Notes: generated from the sequence alone by a model not told the origin. Shown: positions 8,228-18,900, counted from the first letter of the stretch. The stretch is DNA of 64,000 nucleotides from Lysinibacillus sp. JNUCC-52 (GCF_015999545.1 NZ_CP065546.1:2223501-2287500); one strand, 5' to 3'. Translations and numbers: made by a program.

Positions 8228-9730
8228 TTATCTCACCTCTTGTTCCTTCAACGATTGTTTTAATATTTTCCCAGATGCATTTCGTGGTAGCGCTTCCACT
8301 CGTTCAAATAATCGTGGAATTTTATATTTTGCTAGATGCTCTTCTAAAAATATTTTAAGTTCGTTTTCATCTATCTCCGCTTTTGTAGCATACACTGCCT
8401 TTACGGTTTCCCCCCACTGCGGGTGAGGGACACCGATTACCGCTACCTCAAAAATACCTTCGTAGCTTAAAAGTAAATCCTCGATCTCCTTCGGATAAAT
8501 ATTGACACCGCCCGAAATAATGACATCTTTTTTGCGATCCACAATCCAAACGAAGCCGTTTTCATCTTTACGAGCTAAATCGCCTGTTTTCAGCCATCCA
8601 TCGATAAACGCTGCCTTTGTTGCTACTTCGTCCCTGTAATAGCCCATCATATTGCCTTCACCGAATAACACAATCTCGCCTACTTCATTCACACCGACAT
8701 CTTCCCCATTGTCGTTAATAATACGAAGCTCTGTACCAAGTGGTGCACGCTGACCGATGCTTCCCGCTTTCAAATCATGTTCATTTCCAAACATTAAAGA
8801 CCCACTTGGTCCTGCCTCTGTTAATCCATAAACACATGTCAGATTTTCTGTTTGGAAGGCTTTTTGTATATAGCGAATTTCATTTTGTGATAAAGGTGCA
8901 CCTCCGTAAACCCACCATTTCATCGAAGATAAATCCGCTGTTTGCAATCTCTTCGTTTCGGCTGTTAATAAATAAGCGACAGGCGCTCCAAAAAAGTGTG
9001 TTGTTTTTTCTTGTTCAATCGAATCTAGCAATAAATCTGGTGTGAATGTTGGCGTTAATACAATTGTGGAGCCAACAAGGACGCCTGCCATTAAAAATAA
9101 ATGTAATGGTGCGGAATGCGTTAACGGCATCATAAGGAGAATGCGACTTGTAGGTTTTACTTCCATTTCTATTGCAATCATTTGGGCTACAGTTAAAATA
9201 TTTCGATAACTAAAAAGGACACCCTTCGGTTTTCCTGTTGTGCCAGATGTATATAATATTGTGGATGCATCGTCTTCATTTAGCTGACAATCAATTGGTT
9301 GTGTACTGGCATGTTGTATTAATGTCTCATATTGAAGCCACCCTGCCTCCACAAGTCCTGTTTTAATTTTTAAAGGCACACTAGGAAGGTGCTCGACGGC
9401 AGCAAAAATAGCTTCATGCACTAAAATAGCTTTCGCCTCGGCGTGCTGTGCAACATACTCTACCTCCTGCAATGTAAATTTAGCATTGACAGGAACGACA
9501 ATTGCACCAATACGTTGAATTGCAAAATAGCTAACGACAAACTCTACAACATTTGGCATAAAAATAATGACTTTATCATCTTGGCGAATGCCCAGGTCTA
9601 TTAAAGCGTGTCCGAGGCGTGTAGCTTGCTCATCTAAATCACGATAAGTCATTCTTCTTCCATGACAAACAACAGCTTCTTTTTCAGCATACTTTCGGGC
9701 ATTTCGTGCTAACAAATTTGAACTATTCAT
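8228..9730 (-). CDS. Acyl-CoA ligase (AMP-binding, fatty acid type)
   Basis: A protein of 500 residues of the ANL superfamily. It shows the P-loop YTSGTTGKPKG near residue 175, YGLTEAG, the adenylate motif GWLKTGDLARKDENGF, and the C-terminal lysine region NASGKILK. It activates a carboxylic acid to acyl-AMP and then acyl-CoA, the substrate of the dehydrogenase next to it. Its ATG overlaps the end of the MerR gene by 8 nt. The chain length of the substrate is unknown. Confidence 0.88.
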   Translation of the reverse strand: MNSSNLLARNARKYAEKEAVVCHGRRMTYRDLDEQATRLGHALIDLGIRQDDKVIIFMPNVVEFVVSYFAIQRIGAIVVPVNAKFTLQEVEYVAQHAEAKAILVHEAIFAAVEHLPSVPLKIKTGLVEAGWLQYETLIQHASTQPIDCQLNEDDASTILYTSGTTGKPKGVLFSYRNILTVAQMIAIEMEVKPTSRILLMMPLTHSAPLHLFLMAGVLVGSTIVLTPTFTPDLLLDSIEQEKTTHFFGAPVAYLLTAETKRLQTADLSSMKWWVYGGAPLSQNEIRYIQKAFQTENLTCVYGLTEAGPSGSLMFGNEHDLKAGSIGQRAPLGTELRIINDNGEDVGVNEVGEIVLFGEGNMMGYYRDEVATKAAFIDGWLKTGDLARKDENGFVWIVDRKKDVIISGGVNIYPKEIEDLLLSYEGIFEVAVIGVPHPQWGETVKAVYATKAEIDENELKIFLEEHLAKYKIPRLFERVEALPRNASGKILKQSLKEQEVR

Positions 9731-10112
9731 CGTGCATCTCTCCCTTTAAAGTTAATAATTTTTCACTAAACATGCCATGTAATTGCAGTAATTCATTTTT
9801 CATTTGTGTAAGCTCAGCTATTTTACTATCAATTTCTTGTATTTTTTGGTCGCCATATGCCACAGTACGTTCCAGTTGTTGCATTCCTGAACGATCAAAA
9901 TCAAAAAGCAATACCATTTCCTTGATTTCTTCTAATGAGAAACCATAACGCTTTCCCCTAAAAATAAGTTTGAGCTTCGCCATTTCTTTTTTTGAGAAGG
10001 TCCGTTGATTCGTAGCTGAACGATGAGGACATAGAAGCCCAAGCTCCTCGTAATAGCGAATAGTACGTGTAGACACATTAAATTGCTTTGCTACCTCCTG
10101 AATCGTTTTCAA
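9723..10112 (-). CDS. MerR-family regulator of the acyl-CoA operon
   Basis: A protein of 129 residues. The N-terminal winged helix is typical of MerR (QEVAKQFNVSTRTIRYYEELGLL), followed by NQRTFSKKEMAKL and a C-terminal coiled coil of about 50 residues for dimerisation. There is no cysteine-rich metal site, which argues against metal sensing. It is the first gene of an operon with acyl-CoA ligase and dehydrogenase, as for LiuR-type MerR regulators of branched-chain and fatty acid catabolism. The 16-bp palindrome in its own promoter (10149-10164) is very close to the LiuR consensus as I remember it. It probably controls itself and the two enzymes; the effector is likely an acyl-CoA. Confidence 0.9.
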   Translation of the reverse strand: MKTIQEVAKQFNVSTRTIRYYEELGLLCPHRSATNQRTFSKKEMAKLKLIFRGKRYGFSLEEIKEMVLLFDFDRSGMQQLERTVAYGDQKIQEIDSKIAELTQMKNELLQLHGMFSEKLLTLKGEMHDE

Positions 10113-10139
10113 ACCAGCTCCTCCTTCACAATTTTCATC

Positions 10140-10170
10140 AGTATATCATTTACGTTAACGTAAACTTCAA
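10140..10170 (-). promoter_or_regulatory. MerR-type promoter with palindromic operator in a 19-bp spacer
   Basis: On the minus strand -35 TTGAAG (10165-10170) and -10 TATACT (10140-10145) are 19 bp apart. The spacer contains TTTACGTTAACGTAAA (10149-10164), a perfect palindrome. Overlong 19-20 bp spacers with a central dyad are the hallmark of MerR-controlled promoters. Confidence 0.85.
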
Positions 10171-10219
10171 CAGAAAAATAGAAATAAACAGAAAATTAAG
10201 TACTCAAAGAAGCTTAAAA

Positions 10220-10264
10220 GTGTCAGGCACGCAAACAATTCAGAATTTTTGAAGTGTCAGGCAC
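10220..10264 (-). repeat. Dispersed repeat, copy 3 (double)
   Basis: Two GTGTCAGGCAC cores at 10220-10230 and 10254-10264 flank CAAACAATTCAGAATTTTTG. It lies between the argS terminator and the MerR promoter. Confidence 0.75.
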
Positions 10265-10283
10265 GAAACACGTCCACCGACAT

Positions 10284-10314
10284 AAAAAACCCCGACACAT
10301 GATTGTGTCGGGGT
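10284..10314 (-). terminator. argS terminator
   Basis: The perfect 10-bp stem ACCCCGACAC/GTGTCGGGGT is followed on the minus strand by TTTTTT, 14 nt after the argS stop. Confidence 0.92.
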
Positions 10315-10327
10315 GATAAAAAGTGTA

Positions 10328-11998
10328 TTACATTTTTTCTGGTGCAGATACGCCGATTAGACGTAATGCGTTAGCAATAGTAGTACGTACAGCTGTAATA
10401 AGTGCTAAACGCGCTTCTGTTAGCTCTTTATTCGAAGCATCTAATACTTTTTCAGCATTATAGAAGCTATGGAATGCAGCTGCTGTTTCTTGAATATAGT
10501 TAGCGATACGGTGCGGTGTACGGTGTTTTGCTGCATCCGCTACAACTTTCGGGAAATCACCAACTTTTTTCAATAAATCAATCTCTTTTTCAGCAGTTAA
10601 CAGGCTTAAGTTCGCTGTGGAAGCCGCAAAGCCTTGTTCAGTTGCTGAACGTAAAATTGAAGAAATACGCGCATGCGCATATTGCGCATAGTAGACTGGG
10701 TTTTCGTTTGATTGGGATACGGCTAAATCAAGGTCAAAGTCCATATGCGAATCACCTGCTGTTTTCACGAAGAAGTAACGCACAGCGTCTAGTCCAACTT
10801 CTTCAACAAGCTCACGCATCGTTACAGCATTCCCTGTACGTTTTGACATCTTAAATTTCTCGCCGTTTTTATATAACTGAACCATTTGAATTACTTCTAC
10901 TTCAAGTGTGTCTCGATCATAACCAAGCGCTTGAATCGCCGCTTTCATACGTGGGATATAACCATGGTGGTCAGCGCCCCAGATGTTAATTAGTTTATCA
11001 AAGCCACGAACAATTTTATCTTCATGGTATGCGATATCTGGTGTAAGGTACGTGAAAGAACCGTCATTTTTTATTAATACACGATCTTTATCATCACCAA
11101 ATGTTGTTGAACGGAACCAAGTAGCGCCCTCTTCCTCAAAAACATGACCATTCGCTTTTAATTTATCTAACGCCACTTCAATTTTTCCGTTTTCATATAA
11201 TGATGTTTCAGAATACCATACATCAAAATTAACGCGGAAGTTCGCTAAATCTGTTTTCAATTTATCTAATTCTAATGCTAGACCATGTTGACGGAAAAAT
11301 GCAAAACGCTCTTCATCAGATTTTGATAAAATCGAATCCCCATGCTCACTCGCTAATTTACCTGCAATATCGATAATATCCTGACCGTGATAGCCATCTT
11401 CTGGCATATCTGCATCAAGACCTAAAGCTTGCTTATAACGTGCTTCTAGAGAGTAAGCTAAGTTATTAATTTGATTACCTGCATCGTTAATGTAGTATTC
11501 ACGAGATACTGCATAGCCAGCCATATCTAAAACATTACACAATGAATCCCCTACAGATGCTCCACGTGCATGACCTAGATGAAGGTCGCCAGTTGGATTT
11601 GCTGACACAAACTCCACTTGTACTCTTTCACCAGCTCCTGCGTTTGAGCGTCCATAATCTGCACCTTGCTCAAGGACTGCTGTTACAACACCTGCTAAGA
11701 AATCTTTACGGACAGTAATATTCATAAAGCCAGGACCTGCGATCTCAATTTTTTCGATATCAGTACCTGTAGTTTCTAAGTTTTCTAAAATTGCCTCAGC
11801 AATTGCACGCGGTGGCTTTTTAGCTAATTTTGTTAATTGCATTGCAATATTTGTTGCATAATCACCGTTTGCTTTATCCTTAGGTGTTTCAAGGTGAATC
11901 GTTAACTCTGTGCCAGCTTCAACTAAGCCAGCTTTTTCAACAGCCTGTGCAATCGCCGTCTTAATGGCTTGTTGTACTTGTTCTACTGCGTTCATCAT
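10328..11998 (-). CDS. argS: Arginyl-tRNA synthetase
   Basis: A class I synthetase of 556 residues that charges tRNA-Arg. It has the HIGH-like motif [10 protein letters not shown] near residue 136, KMSKRTGN near residue 378 and the ArgRS-specific N-terminal Add-1 domain before them. The C-terminal helical domain ends [12 protein letters not shown]. It overlaps the ywiB stop by 4 nt, the same ywiB-argS arrangement as in B. subtilis. No T-box is seen upstream. Confidence 0.97.
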   Translation of the reverse strand: MMNAVEQVQQAIKTAIAQAVEKAGLVEAGTELTIHLETPKDKANGDYATNIAMQLTKLAKKPPRAIAEAILENLETTGTDIEKIEIAGPGFMNITVRKDFLAGVVTAVLEQGADYGRSNAGAGERVQVEFVSANPTGDLHLGHARGASVGDSLCNVLDMAGYAVSREYYINDAGNQINNLAYSLEARYKQALGLDADMPEDGYHGQDIIDIAGKLASEHGDSILSKSDEERFAFFRQHGLALELDKLKTDLANFRVNFDVWYSETSLYENGKIEVALDKLKANGHVFEEEGATWFRSTTFGDDKDRVLIKNDGSFTYLTPDIAYHEDKIVRGFDKLINIWGADHHGYIPRMKAAIQALGYDRDTLEVEVIQMVQLYKNGEKFKMSKRTGNAVTMRELVEEVGLDAVRYFFVKTAGDSHMDFDLDLAVSQSNENPVYYAQYAHARISSILRSATEQGFAASTANLSLLTAEKEIDLLKKVGDFPKVVADAAKHRTPHRIANYIQETAAAFHSFYNAEKVLDASNKELTEARLALITAVRTTIANALRLIGVSAPEKM

Positions 11999-12429
11999 TG
12001 TACCTCCGTAAATGTAATGTCTAATGTATAATTGCCAACATTTTGTCCACCCATTAGTAAATCATACTGCACATGAAAATCTCCGCGCATTTCATGTCTA
12101 GTAAATAACATGTTTTTCGTTTGAGTCACGAGTGGCATTGAACCAAATTCACTTTCATAATGGCCTATTTGTTGTTCAAAGATATTGAGTGGTAAGCGCA
12201 TTTTCACTGCCCCTGCGCGCATAATAAGTGCCCGTTCTTTGTCTAACTTCATCGTCGTGCGGATTGTTTTTTCATCCTGCACCTCTTCATATTTTAAATA
12301 TAGGGAATCTGCTTTATTTATAAGCTGCCCATCTAACCACATTTCAAGGGTTTCGGACTCCCCATCAATCGGACGAATCGTCGAAATGAGCTTAATGTTC
12401 ACCTGCGATTTTTCTTCGTTCACCATCAT
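11995..12429 (-). CDS. ywiB: DUF1934 small beta-barrel protein (YwiB)
   Basis: A protein of 144 residues matching the YwiB/DUF1934 family in its place directly before argS and in its beta-strand pattern ending [11 protein letters not shown]. There is no signal peptide or membrane segment. The function is not established; the fold resembles lipocalin-like barrels. It is co-transcribed with argS. Confidence 0.85.
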   Translation of the reverse strand: MMVNEEKSQVNIKLISTIRPIDGESETLEMWLDGQLINKADSLYLKYEEVQDEKTIRTTMKLDKERALIMRAGAVKMRLPLNIFEQQIGHYESEFGSMPLVTQTKNMLFTRHEMRGDFHVQYDLLMGGQNVGNYTLDITFTEVQ

Positions 12430-12589
12430 GGACGCTCCCTTTTATTCTTTTTACTATAACCTTTTTATTATAGGTTAAATGTCTACTTTTTTTCAAGATA
12501 GAAGTGAGTATTGTTTTAAAGCATTGGCAGACAAAGGGAAAAGATTTACTATTATTTATAGATCTTCGAGAAAGGAACTACTATTATAG

Positions 12590-13699
12590 ATGTTACTTCA
12601 CATTTTTGTCAGCTTTTGTATTACCTTTACATTAATTATTTTAACGTATTGGCCGTTTACTCATCCGGCTCGAAGACAATCATTAATTAAAGATTTCAAG
12701 CCCATTTTAGTGGGTATTTCTTTTGGTCTGACAGGTCTTATACTAAGTGGCATTTCGTTAAACTATTTGAACGGAACACTTATAAACATTCATATTGTAC
12801 CGCTTCTCTTTAGCGGACTTATCGGTGGTCCGTGGTCGATTGTTATAAGTGGCATAATAATGGCTATAGGAAGCTTAATCATCATCCCTACACAAGCCAT
12901 ACTCTCAATCACAAGTTTATCAAATATTAATTTACTGGTGGTTTCTATTGCCCTTGCACTTCTGGCATCTAAAAAGCCCATTTCTTTTCACACATTAACA
13001 GCTTATTTTTATAGCTTGACGATTGAAATCACGGTAATGCTAGTATTAATTGTTACTTTGCCAGCGATTCTAAAGATGAAGATTATTTTTGGATTTATAG
13101 CCTACGCTCTTTTTACATTTTTTTCGATTTTCGCTGTTATTAAACGTTTACAAGCGACAAGTGAAAAAGTACAGCTAACTTATCATCTTAAAGAAAAAGA
13201 CTATTTAACACAGCTTCCAAATAATTTAGCAATTCGTTCATTTGCGCAAGGAATGGTTTTAGAAACGGACAATTTTTCAGTGCTACATTTTGACGTCGAT
13301 GATATGAAAGAAATTAATTTCAAGTATGGACATTTAGCGGGTGATGGGGTTATTAAACAACTCGCCACGATTATTAATGACTACGTAGAAGCTATAAACG
13401 GTATTGCCGCCCGAGTTGCTGGGGAGGAATTTTATATTATATTAAAAAATGCTCCTCCAGCCATCGCTCTATATCACGCTGAGAAACTGCGACATCAAAT
13501 TGCACTTCATTCTTTCAACATTAATGCAGAGCAAACTACGCCATTAACCGTGTCGATCGGTATTAGTTCAAGTCCTGATAACGGTATAGAGTTTGATGAG
13601 CTTTCCATTATCGCCGCACAAGTTACAGCCGATATAAAAGCATCAGGTGGTAATCAAGTCTTACATGCTAATAACATCAAATTCGACAATGAAAACTAA
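12590..13699 (+). CDS. Membrane diguanylate cyclase (5TMR-LYT + GGDEF)
   Basis: A protein of 369 residues. About six hydrophobic segments fill residues 1-185, with the 5TMR-LYT pattern NIHIVPLLFSGLIGGPW. A GGDEF domain covers about 195-365, with the metal-binding FDVDDMKEINFKYGHLAGD conserved. The active-site signature reads AGEEF near residue 277 instead of GGDEF/GGEEF. The RxxD inhibitory site five residues before is absent. It would make c-di-GMP from two GTP if the altered loop is tolerated. It stands alone as the first plus-strand gene of the window; a terminator follows at 13717. Confidence 0.88.
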   Translation: MLLHIFVSFCITFTLIILTYWPFTHPARRQSLIKDFKPILVGISFGLTGLILSGISLNYLNGTLINIHIVPLLFSGLIGGPWSIVISGIIMAIGSLIIIPTQAILSITSLSNINLLVVSIALALLASKKPISFHTLTAYFYSLTIEITVMLVLIVTLPAILKMKIIFGFIAYALFTFFSIFAVIKRLQATSEKVQLTYHLKEKDYLTQLPNNLAIRSFAQGMVLETDNFSVLHFDVDDMKEINFKYGHLAGDGVIKQLATIINDYVEAINGIAARVAGEEFYIILKNAPPAIALYHAEKLRHQIALHSFNINAEQTTPLTVSIGISSSPDNGIEFDELSIIAAQVTADIKASGGNQVLHANNIKFDNEN

Positions 13700-13716
13700 T
13701 ATTTGATCTACTTTCA

Positions 13717-13752
13717 AGAGAATCTGCGAAAACTATGCAGATTCTCTTATCC
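13717..13752 (+). terminator. Terminator of the diguanylate cyclase gene
   Basis: The 11-bp stem AGAGAATCTGC/GCAGATTCTCT with a 9-nt loop is followed by TATCCTTTT. Confidence 0.8.
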
Positions 13753-13849
13753 TTTTACTAATCGTCATTGACAGTTGTTTACTCTAACACTACATTTATA
13801 TTATAATTTATCAGAATTTTCTACCCATTAATAGAAATGAGGAGCGCTA

Positions 13850-14791
13850 ATGTTAACCGTTGAAAAAATCCAAGCCGCCAAAATTAAACTTGCACCTTAT
13901 ATTTATCAAACGCCTGTCGTGCGCTTACACGGACTTGACGATTTGTTAAATTGCAACGTTTCGATTAAAGCCGAAAATATGCAAAAAACGAATTCCTTTA
14001 AATTACGCGGTGCTCTTAATAAACTGTTGTCGATGCCACTTGAACAATTACAGCATGGCGTTGTTGCAGCCTCCTCTGGCAATCATGGTAAAGGTGTTGC
14101 CTTCGCAGCGAAACTATTAAATATTCCAGCAACAATTGTTTTACCAGAGACAGCACCAAGTATAAAAGTTGATGGTATTCGAGCGCTAGGTGCAAACGTT
14201 GTTCAATGTAAACTTGCAGAACGGCATTTAATTACGGAAGCACTAAGTTTAGAACATGGCTATGCTATCATTCACCCTTATGATGATTATGACATTATGG
14301 CCGGCCAAGGAACGGTAGCAATAGAAATATTAGAACAACTCCCTCAAGTAAATGCAATCGTTGTGCCAATTGGTGGGGGTGGGCTAATAAGTGGGGTCGC
14401 CACTGCTATAAAAGCTTTAGCTCCTCATGTCAAAATAATTGGGGCAGAACCAGCTGTCGTCTCACGTTATTCAGAAAGTATAAAGTCTGGTGAAAGATTA
14501 CTTTTAAAAGAGCAAAAATCTTTAGCTGACGCACTCTTAACTTTACAGCCTGGTGAGCGAAACTTCCCCATTGTTCAAAAAATTGTCGATGACATTGTTC
14601 GTGTAGACGAGGCTTCTATAGAAAGTGGGATGAAAACATTGCTAGAAGCAGGCAAAATATTGGCTGAGCCCTCCTCTGCTATTGGAATCGGAGCAGCTCT
14701 TCAAGGGCATTTACCAATTTCGAAAAACGATGATGTTTGCTTCCTTATTTCAGGTGGCAATGTTGGGTTAAATCAATTACAGCATTTATAA
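13850..14791 (+). CDS. PLP-dependent threonine/serine dehydratase
   Basis: A fold-type II PLP enzyme of 313 residues. The cofactor lysine is K51 in NSFKLRGA; SSGNHGKGVAFAA and the phosphate loop GGGGLISG are present. It lacks the C-terminal ACT-like domain of biosynthetic IlvA (compare 45388-46650), so it should not be inhibited by isoleucine. It probably deaminates threonine or serine; serine racemase and the hydroxyectoine gene EutB share this form. RidA follows after 13 nt and would clear the reactive enamine it releases, which supports a catabolic dehydratase. Confidence 0.85.
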   Translation: MLTVEKIQAAKIKLAPYIYQTPVVRLHGLDDLLNCNVSIKAENMQKTNSFKLRGALNKLLSMPLEQLQHGVVAASSGNHGKGVAFAAKLLNIPATIVLPETAPSIKVDGIRALGANVVQCKLAERHLITEALSLEHGYAIIHPYDDYDIMAGQGTVAIEILEQLPQVNAIVVPIGGGGLISGVATAIKALAPHVKIIGAEPAVVSRYSESIKSGERLLLKEQKSLADALLTLQPGERNFPIVQKIVDDIVRVDEASIESGMKTLLEAGKILAEPSSAIGIGAALQGHLPISKNDDVCFLISGGNVGLNQLQHL

Positions 14792-14804
14792 GGAGGCTAA
14801 CATT

Positions 14805-15173
14805 ATGAAGCAAGTATTTATCAATCAAGAACCTATCGGGCATTATTCACCAGGAATGATTAGTAACGGCAATTTGTATATATCCGGGCAAACTTCAGTA
14901 GATCCAGCTACTGGCAAACCTGCAACGGGTGGTATTCACGCTGAAACGTTAATGGCTCTTCAAAAAATGGAGGTTGTTCTTCAAGCAAGTGGACTTACTA
15001 AAGAGGCTGTCGTCATGTGTAGAGTTTATATTACCTCTTCTGATTTATGGGGAGACGTAAATGAAGCCTATGCACAATTTTTCGGTACTCATAAGCCTGC
15101 GCGTGCCATTATCCCCATTAAAGAATTAAGCCACGGCTGCTTAATTGAATTGGAGGCTATTGCTGAGCTTTAA
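14805..15173 (+). CDS. ridA: RidA family enamine/imine deaminase
   Basis: A protein of 122 residues with the RidA pattern: SPGMISNGNLYISGQTSVDP, the catalytic-site arginine in CRVYITS, and HGCLIELEAIAEL at the end. It hydrolyses 2-aminoacrylate or 2-aminocrotonate to the 2-keto acid and ammonia. The pairing with a dehydratase, 13 nt apart and with ribosome site AAGGAGG, is functionally logical. Confidence 0.92.
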   Translation: MKQVFINQEPIGHYSPGMISNGNLYISGQTSVDPATGKPATGGIHAETLMALQKMEVVLQASGLTKEAVVMCRVYITSSDLWGDVNEAYAQFFGTHKPARAIIPIKELSHGCLIELEAIAEL

Positions 15174-15275
15174 AGTATTATGACTATCCAAGAGAATGAT
15201 TATAAATCAATAGTTATTAAAGCCAAGTTTATAAAATATCTTACATCCTATCTAAACAGCTTGTAGGTGATATAA

Positions 15276-15827
15276 ATGATAAAAATTGATACATTCATTG
15301 CCATTGAAACAAAAAGTATTTATTCCCATACGATGGAACAGCTTCAACAGGAATTTACGAGTATTCAAAGCAACGATGCGTTACAAATCCTTGCAAAAAA
15401 TTTAACGAAAAGTAAAGGTCATTTTTTACATGGGGCTATTATTGTAGAAATAGACGGTGTGCCCATTACGTCGTTGTTTGATTGGGATGATTGTGACTTA
15501 CTATGGCCCGGGTTTTTAACGATGATTATCGATTACTTACGTGATGGTTTTGGTGAAACATCGATATCATTGAATAATATCCAATGGACTATAGAAAAAA
15601 TTAGGACAAAGCCAAATCATTTAGTCATTTTTTCGTCAAAGCGTGGTATGGGGGAAATGTCTAAAGGCATGTGCACTGAACAAGACTTTCTTCAAGCAGT
15701 CTTGTTCAGTGCACATCAATACTTGACGTTAAGACAACAAGATACACGAACATATACGTTAAATGGCATGGATGGAAAATACAATTACCTCAAGTGCCAG
15801 GCACGCAAAAAATTTACTAACAAATAA
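15276..15827 (+). CDS. Uncharacterised protein whose C-terminus runs into an intergenic repeat
   Basis: A soluble protein of 183 residues without signal peptide or membrane segment; I do not recognise the family. It is acidic in the first half (LFDWDDCDLLWPG near residue 68). The last residues, from about C174 to the stop, are encoded by a copy of the dispersed GTGCCAGGCAC repeat at 15794, so the natural C-terminus may have been replaced. It lies about 100 nt after ridA on the same strand; co-transcription is uncertain. Confidence 0.7.
   Translation: MIKIDTFIAIETKSIYSHTMEQLQQEFTSIQSNDALQILAKNLTKSKGHFLHGAIIVEIDGVPITSLFDWDDCDLLWPGFLTMIIDYLRDGFGETSISLNNIQWTIEKIRTKPNHLVIFSSKRGMGEMSKGMCTEQDFLQAVLFSAHQYLTLRQQDTRTYTLNGMDGKYNYLKCQARKKFTNK
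15794..15820 (-). repeat. Dispersed repeat, copy 4 (inside a gene's 3' end)
   Basis: GTGCCAGGCAC at 15794-15804, then GCAAAAAATT, a diverged form of GCAAACAATT seen in copy 3. The repeat is read through by the 15276 gene and supplies its last codons. Confidence 0.65.
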
Positions 15828-15871
15828 GGCTAGCTCATCGCTAACTCCACTCACTTTTTTTAGGTAACTTA

Positions 15872-15907
15872 AAAGAGCATCCGCAATGAAAACTGTGGAT
15901 GCTCTTT
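15872..15907. terminator. Bidirectional terminator between converging genes
   Basis: AAAGAGCATCC pairs with GGATGCTCTTT (11 bp). It lies between the 15276 gene and the SLH protein gene that ends at 15972, and it could serve both. Confidence 0.75.
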
Positions 15908-15971
15908 CACCTTTAAGCTTTATCAAAATTTACTAAAAGGAATAATTTCTTTGCGACCAAACGAGTGGTTG

Positions 15972-18900
15972 TTATAAATGAAGCACCCTGTATAAAAAAG
16001 CAACAAACTGTGCACGTGTGACAGGTTCATTCGGTCTAAAACTGCCATTATCCCCTAACGCAATCCCATAATCTTCGAGAATAGCAATATAATCATGAGC
16101 CCAATGTGTTGTATGAACATCTTTGAAATGACTTGTCCCCTCTGAAGTTAATCCAAATGCCAACACGATGATTTTTGCCAATTGCGCTCGTGTTAATGAT
16201 TCGCTTGGATGGAAGAATCCATTGGACCCGTCTATAATTCCTGCCTGCTGCAACTTCATAATGCCCTCATAGTATGGATGATTTGCTGCAACATCATTAA
16301 ATGGTGTTATTTCGCGACTTGGCACTAACGTAAAGGCACGAGCAATAATAATTGCAACATGCTGACGCTGAATTGCATCATTTGGACGGAAAGTTCCGTC
16401 TGTATAGCCATTGATTATTCCACGCATTGCTATATCCTCAATCATTTCTTTTGCCCAGTTTGTAGAAATATCACTGAATGTTATAGTTGGCGTTGGATTT
16501 TCTGGCACTTCAGGTTGAATAGGATTTTCTGGTTCTACTGGGATTTCTGGTGTTGGTTTAGGATCTGGTTTTGTTTCTGGCGTGGGAATATAACCACCAC
16601 CACTGCCCCCTGATGAACTATTTTCTATCCACTTCGCATATAGCGTTGTATTCCCTACTACCGTATCTTTTGAAAAATCCCACGCATTAATAAGCGTAAC
16701 TTCTTTATACCATCCACCAAATGTATAACCTAGTTTCGTCGGTGCAGTTGGTTCTGTTATTTTTCCGTTATATGATGTATTCTGAGGCGTGACACCACTG
16801 CCTCCATTTGATTCAAATGATAATGTATAACGATTAACTTTCCACAAGGCATACAACGTAATATTCGAGGCGTTAATAGTAAACGTGTTATTTGCGATAT
16901 AGTTTATACCACTGCCATCTGCTTTTGTATTCCAACCATTAAACGTAAATCCAGTTCTTACTAGATTGCCAGTATTAACAGCTACTGTAACGCTATATCC
17001 ATTTTCATAAGTTTGACTATTGACTGGTGCTTGTCCACCCGTTGCTCCATTTCCGTCGTATTTTACTGTATATTTAATCGGAGCTGTTTTATTGATACTG
17101 AATGTTACGGTAATTGAGTTACCAGCGTCATCCGTAACAACGAGCACATACGAGCCATCCGCGTCCACAGCCATCCCACTCACAAACGGTATACCATTAA
17201 GTGTTGCAGTACCTTCGTTAAATGTAATGGTTTTTGAGGAATTGTAACTTCCTCCTTCCGCTACACCGCTGACAAATGGCGCGGTCTTATCGATGGAAAA
17301 TGTAATGGATGTCGTATTACCAGCGCCATCCGTAACAACAAGTACATACGAGCCTTCCGCGTCTACAGCCATCCCACTCACAAACGGTATACCATTAAGT
17401 GTTGCAGTACCTTCGTTAAATGTAATGGTTTTTGAGGAATTGTAACTTCCTCCTTCCGCTACACCGCTGACAAATGGCGCGGTCTTATCGATGGAAAATG
17501 TAATGGATATCGTATTACCAGCGCCATCCGTAACAACAAGAACATACGAGCCTTCCGCGTCTACAGCCATCCCACTCACAAACGGTATACCATTAAGTGT
17601 TGCAGTACCTTCGTTAAATGTAATGGTTTTTGAGGAATTGTAACTTCCTCCTTCCGCTACACCGCTGACAAATGGGGCGGTCTTATCGATGGAAAATGTA
17701 ATGAATGTTGTATTGCCAGCGCCATCCGTAACAACAAGAACATACGAGCCTTCCGCGTCTACAGAAGAGCCGCTTGTAAAGAAAGCGCCGTTCAATGTTG
17801 CTGTACCTTCATTAAAAGTTATTGTCTGGTTAGCATTGTAGCTCGCTCCGTTTGTTACACCGTTGACAATAGGGGCGATTGTATCCAGTGTTATCATTCT
17901 TAAATATTCCAGTGATTCATTTCCCGCTCCATCAACAAGCTTAAAGGACAATATTTTTTCTCCGTTAACAGTTCCTATAGCTAGCATAAAGCTTGGTACG
18001 TAAGGCATTTGTGTAAATGGATTTCCATTAACCGAATAACGGATAAACGTAATATCATTTACACCCACATTTGGCGTTATTGAAACGGATACACCTGTAC
18101 TATTCGTATATTGGTTACCTTGATTTACAATTACCGTCCCTGTCGGAGGAGTCTTATCAATTTGAAATTGGGTGTTTTTTGATTGGCTACCTGCTGTAAC
18201 TGTTAATGTATACGAACCTTCAGCAGTAATCTGTGTTCCACTTGTAAATGGACTTCCATTCAAAGTTGCTGTGCCAATGTTAAACTGTGGCGTTACATTC
18301 GTGCTGTATATGCCACCATCTTGAACTCCTGTTACCTGAATGTCGACAATTTCGGAGTATGTAATAATTAAATATGGACCCCAACTACCGCCGTGCATAT
18401 TTGATTCCATCATTTGTATATAATGGTCCATAAATAGTATTCCGTTTTGAGCAGCCTCTTGAGCAGTCATTCCTGAAAGAATAAAGGTTGCTCTAGAATC
18501 AGCTTTCGTGGACTCCTCTGATATATAGCTAGTAAAATCAAATGGCGCTAGCGTAGGTTTAAGCATCGTGACATTATTGGCTAGCATTCTTGATTGGGTA
18601 GATCCAGAAGTAGGAGTTGGTGGTGATGTTATCCCAGTATCTTGAATCCAGTTATGATCAGTACTTGTAGAAACTTTTAGTGAAAAATTAGTTGTTGCTT
18701 GGAGAGTACCACCTGTTACAGGAATATAAAGATTTGCACTTTCAACCTTATACCCTGCAGGAATGGGTGGCAACTGAAACTTAAGCAATACTTGAACCTC
18801 CAAAGGCGTACCATATGTTCCCTGAAAGCCTACATCAAGATATCCCAGGTTCCCATCCTCATAAGTAAATCCAGCATCAATACCTTCGTATATTATTGTT

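Noticed and set aside
17080..17880. Regular direct repeats resembling a CRISPR array
   Set aside because: The period is 198 bp, an exact multiple of three, and the repeats lie in one long reading frame with no variable spacers.
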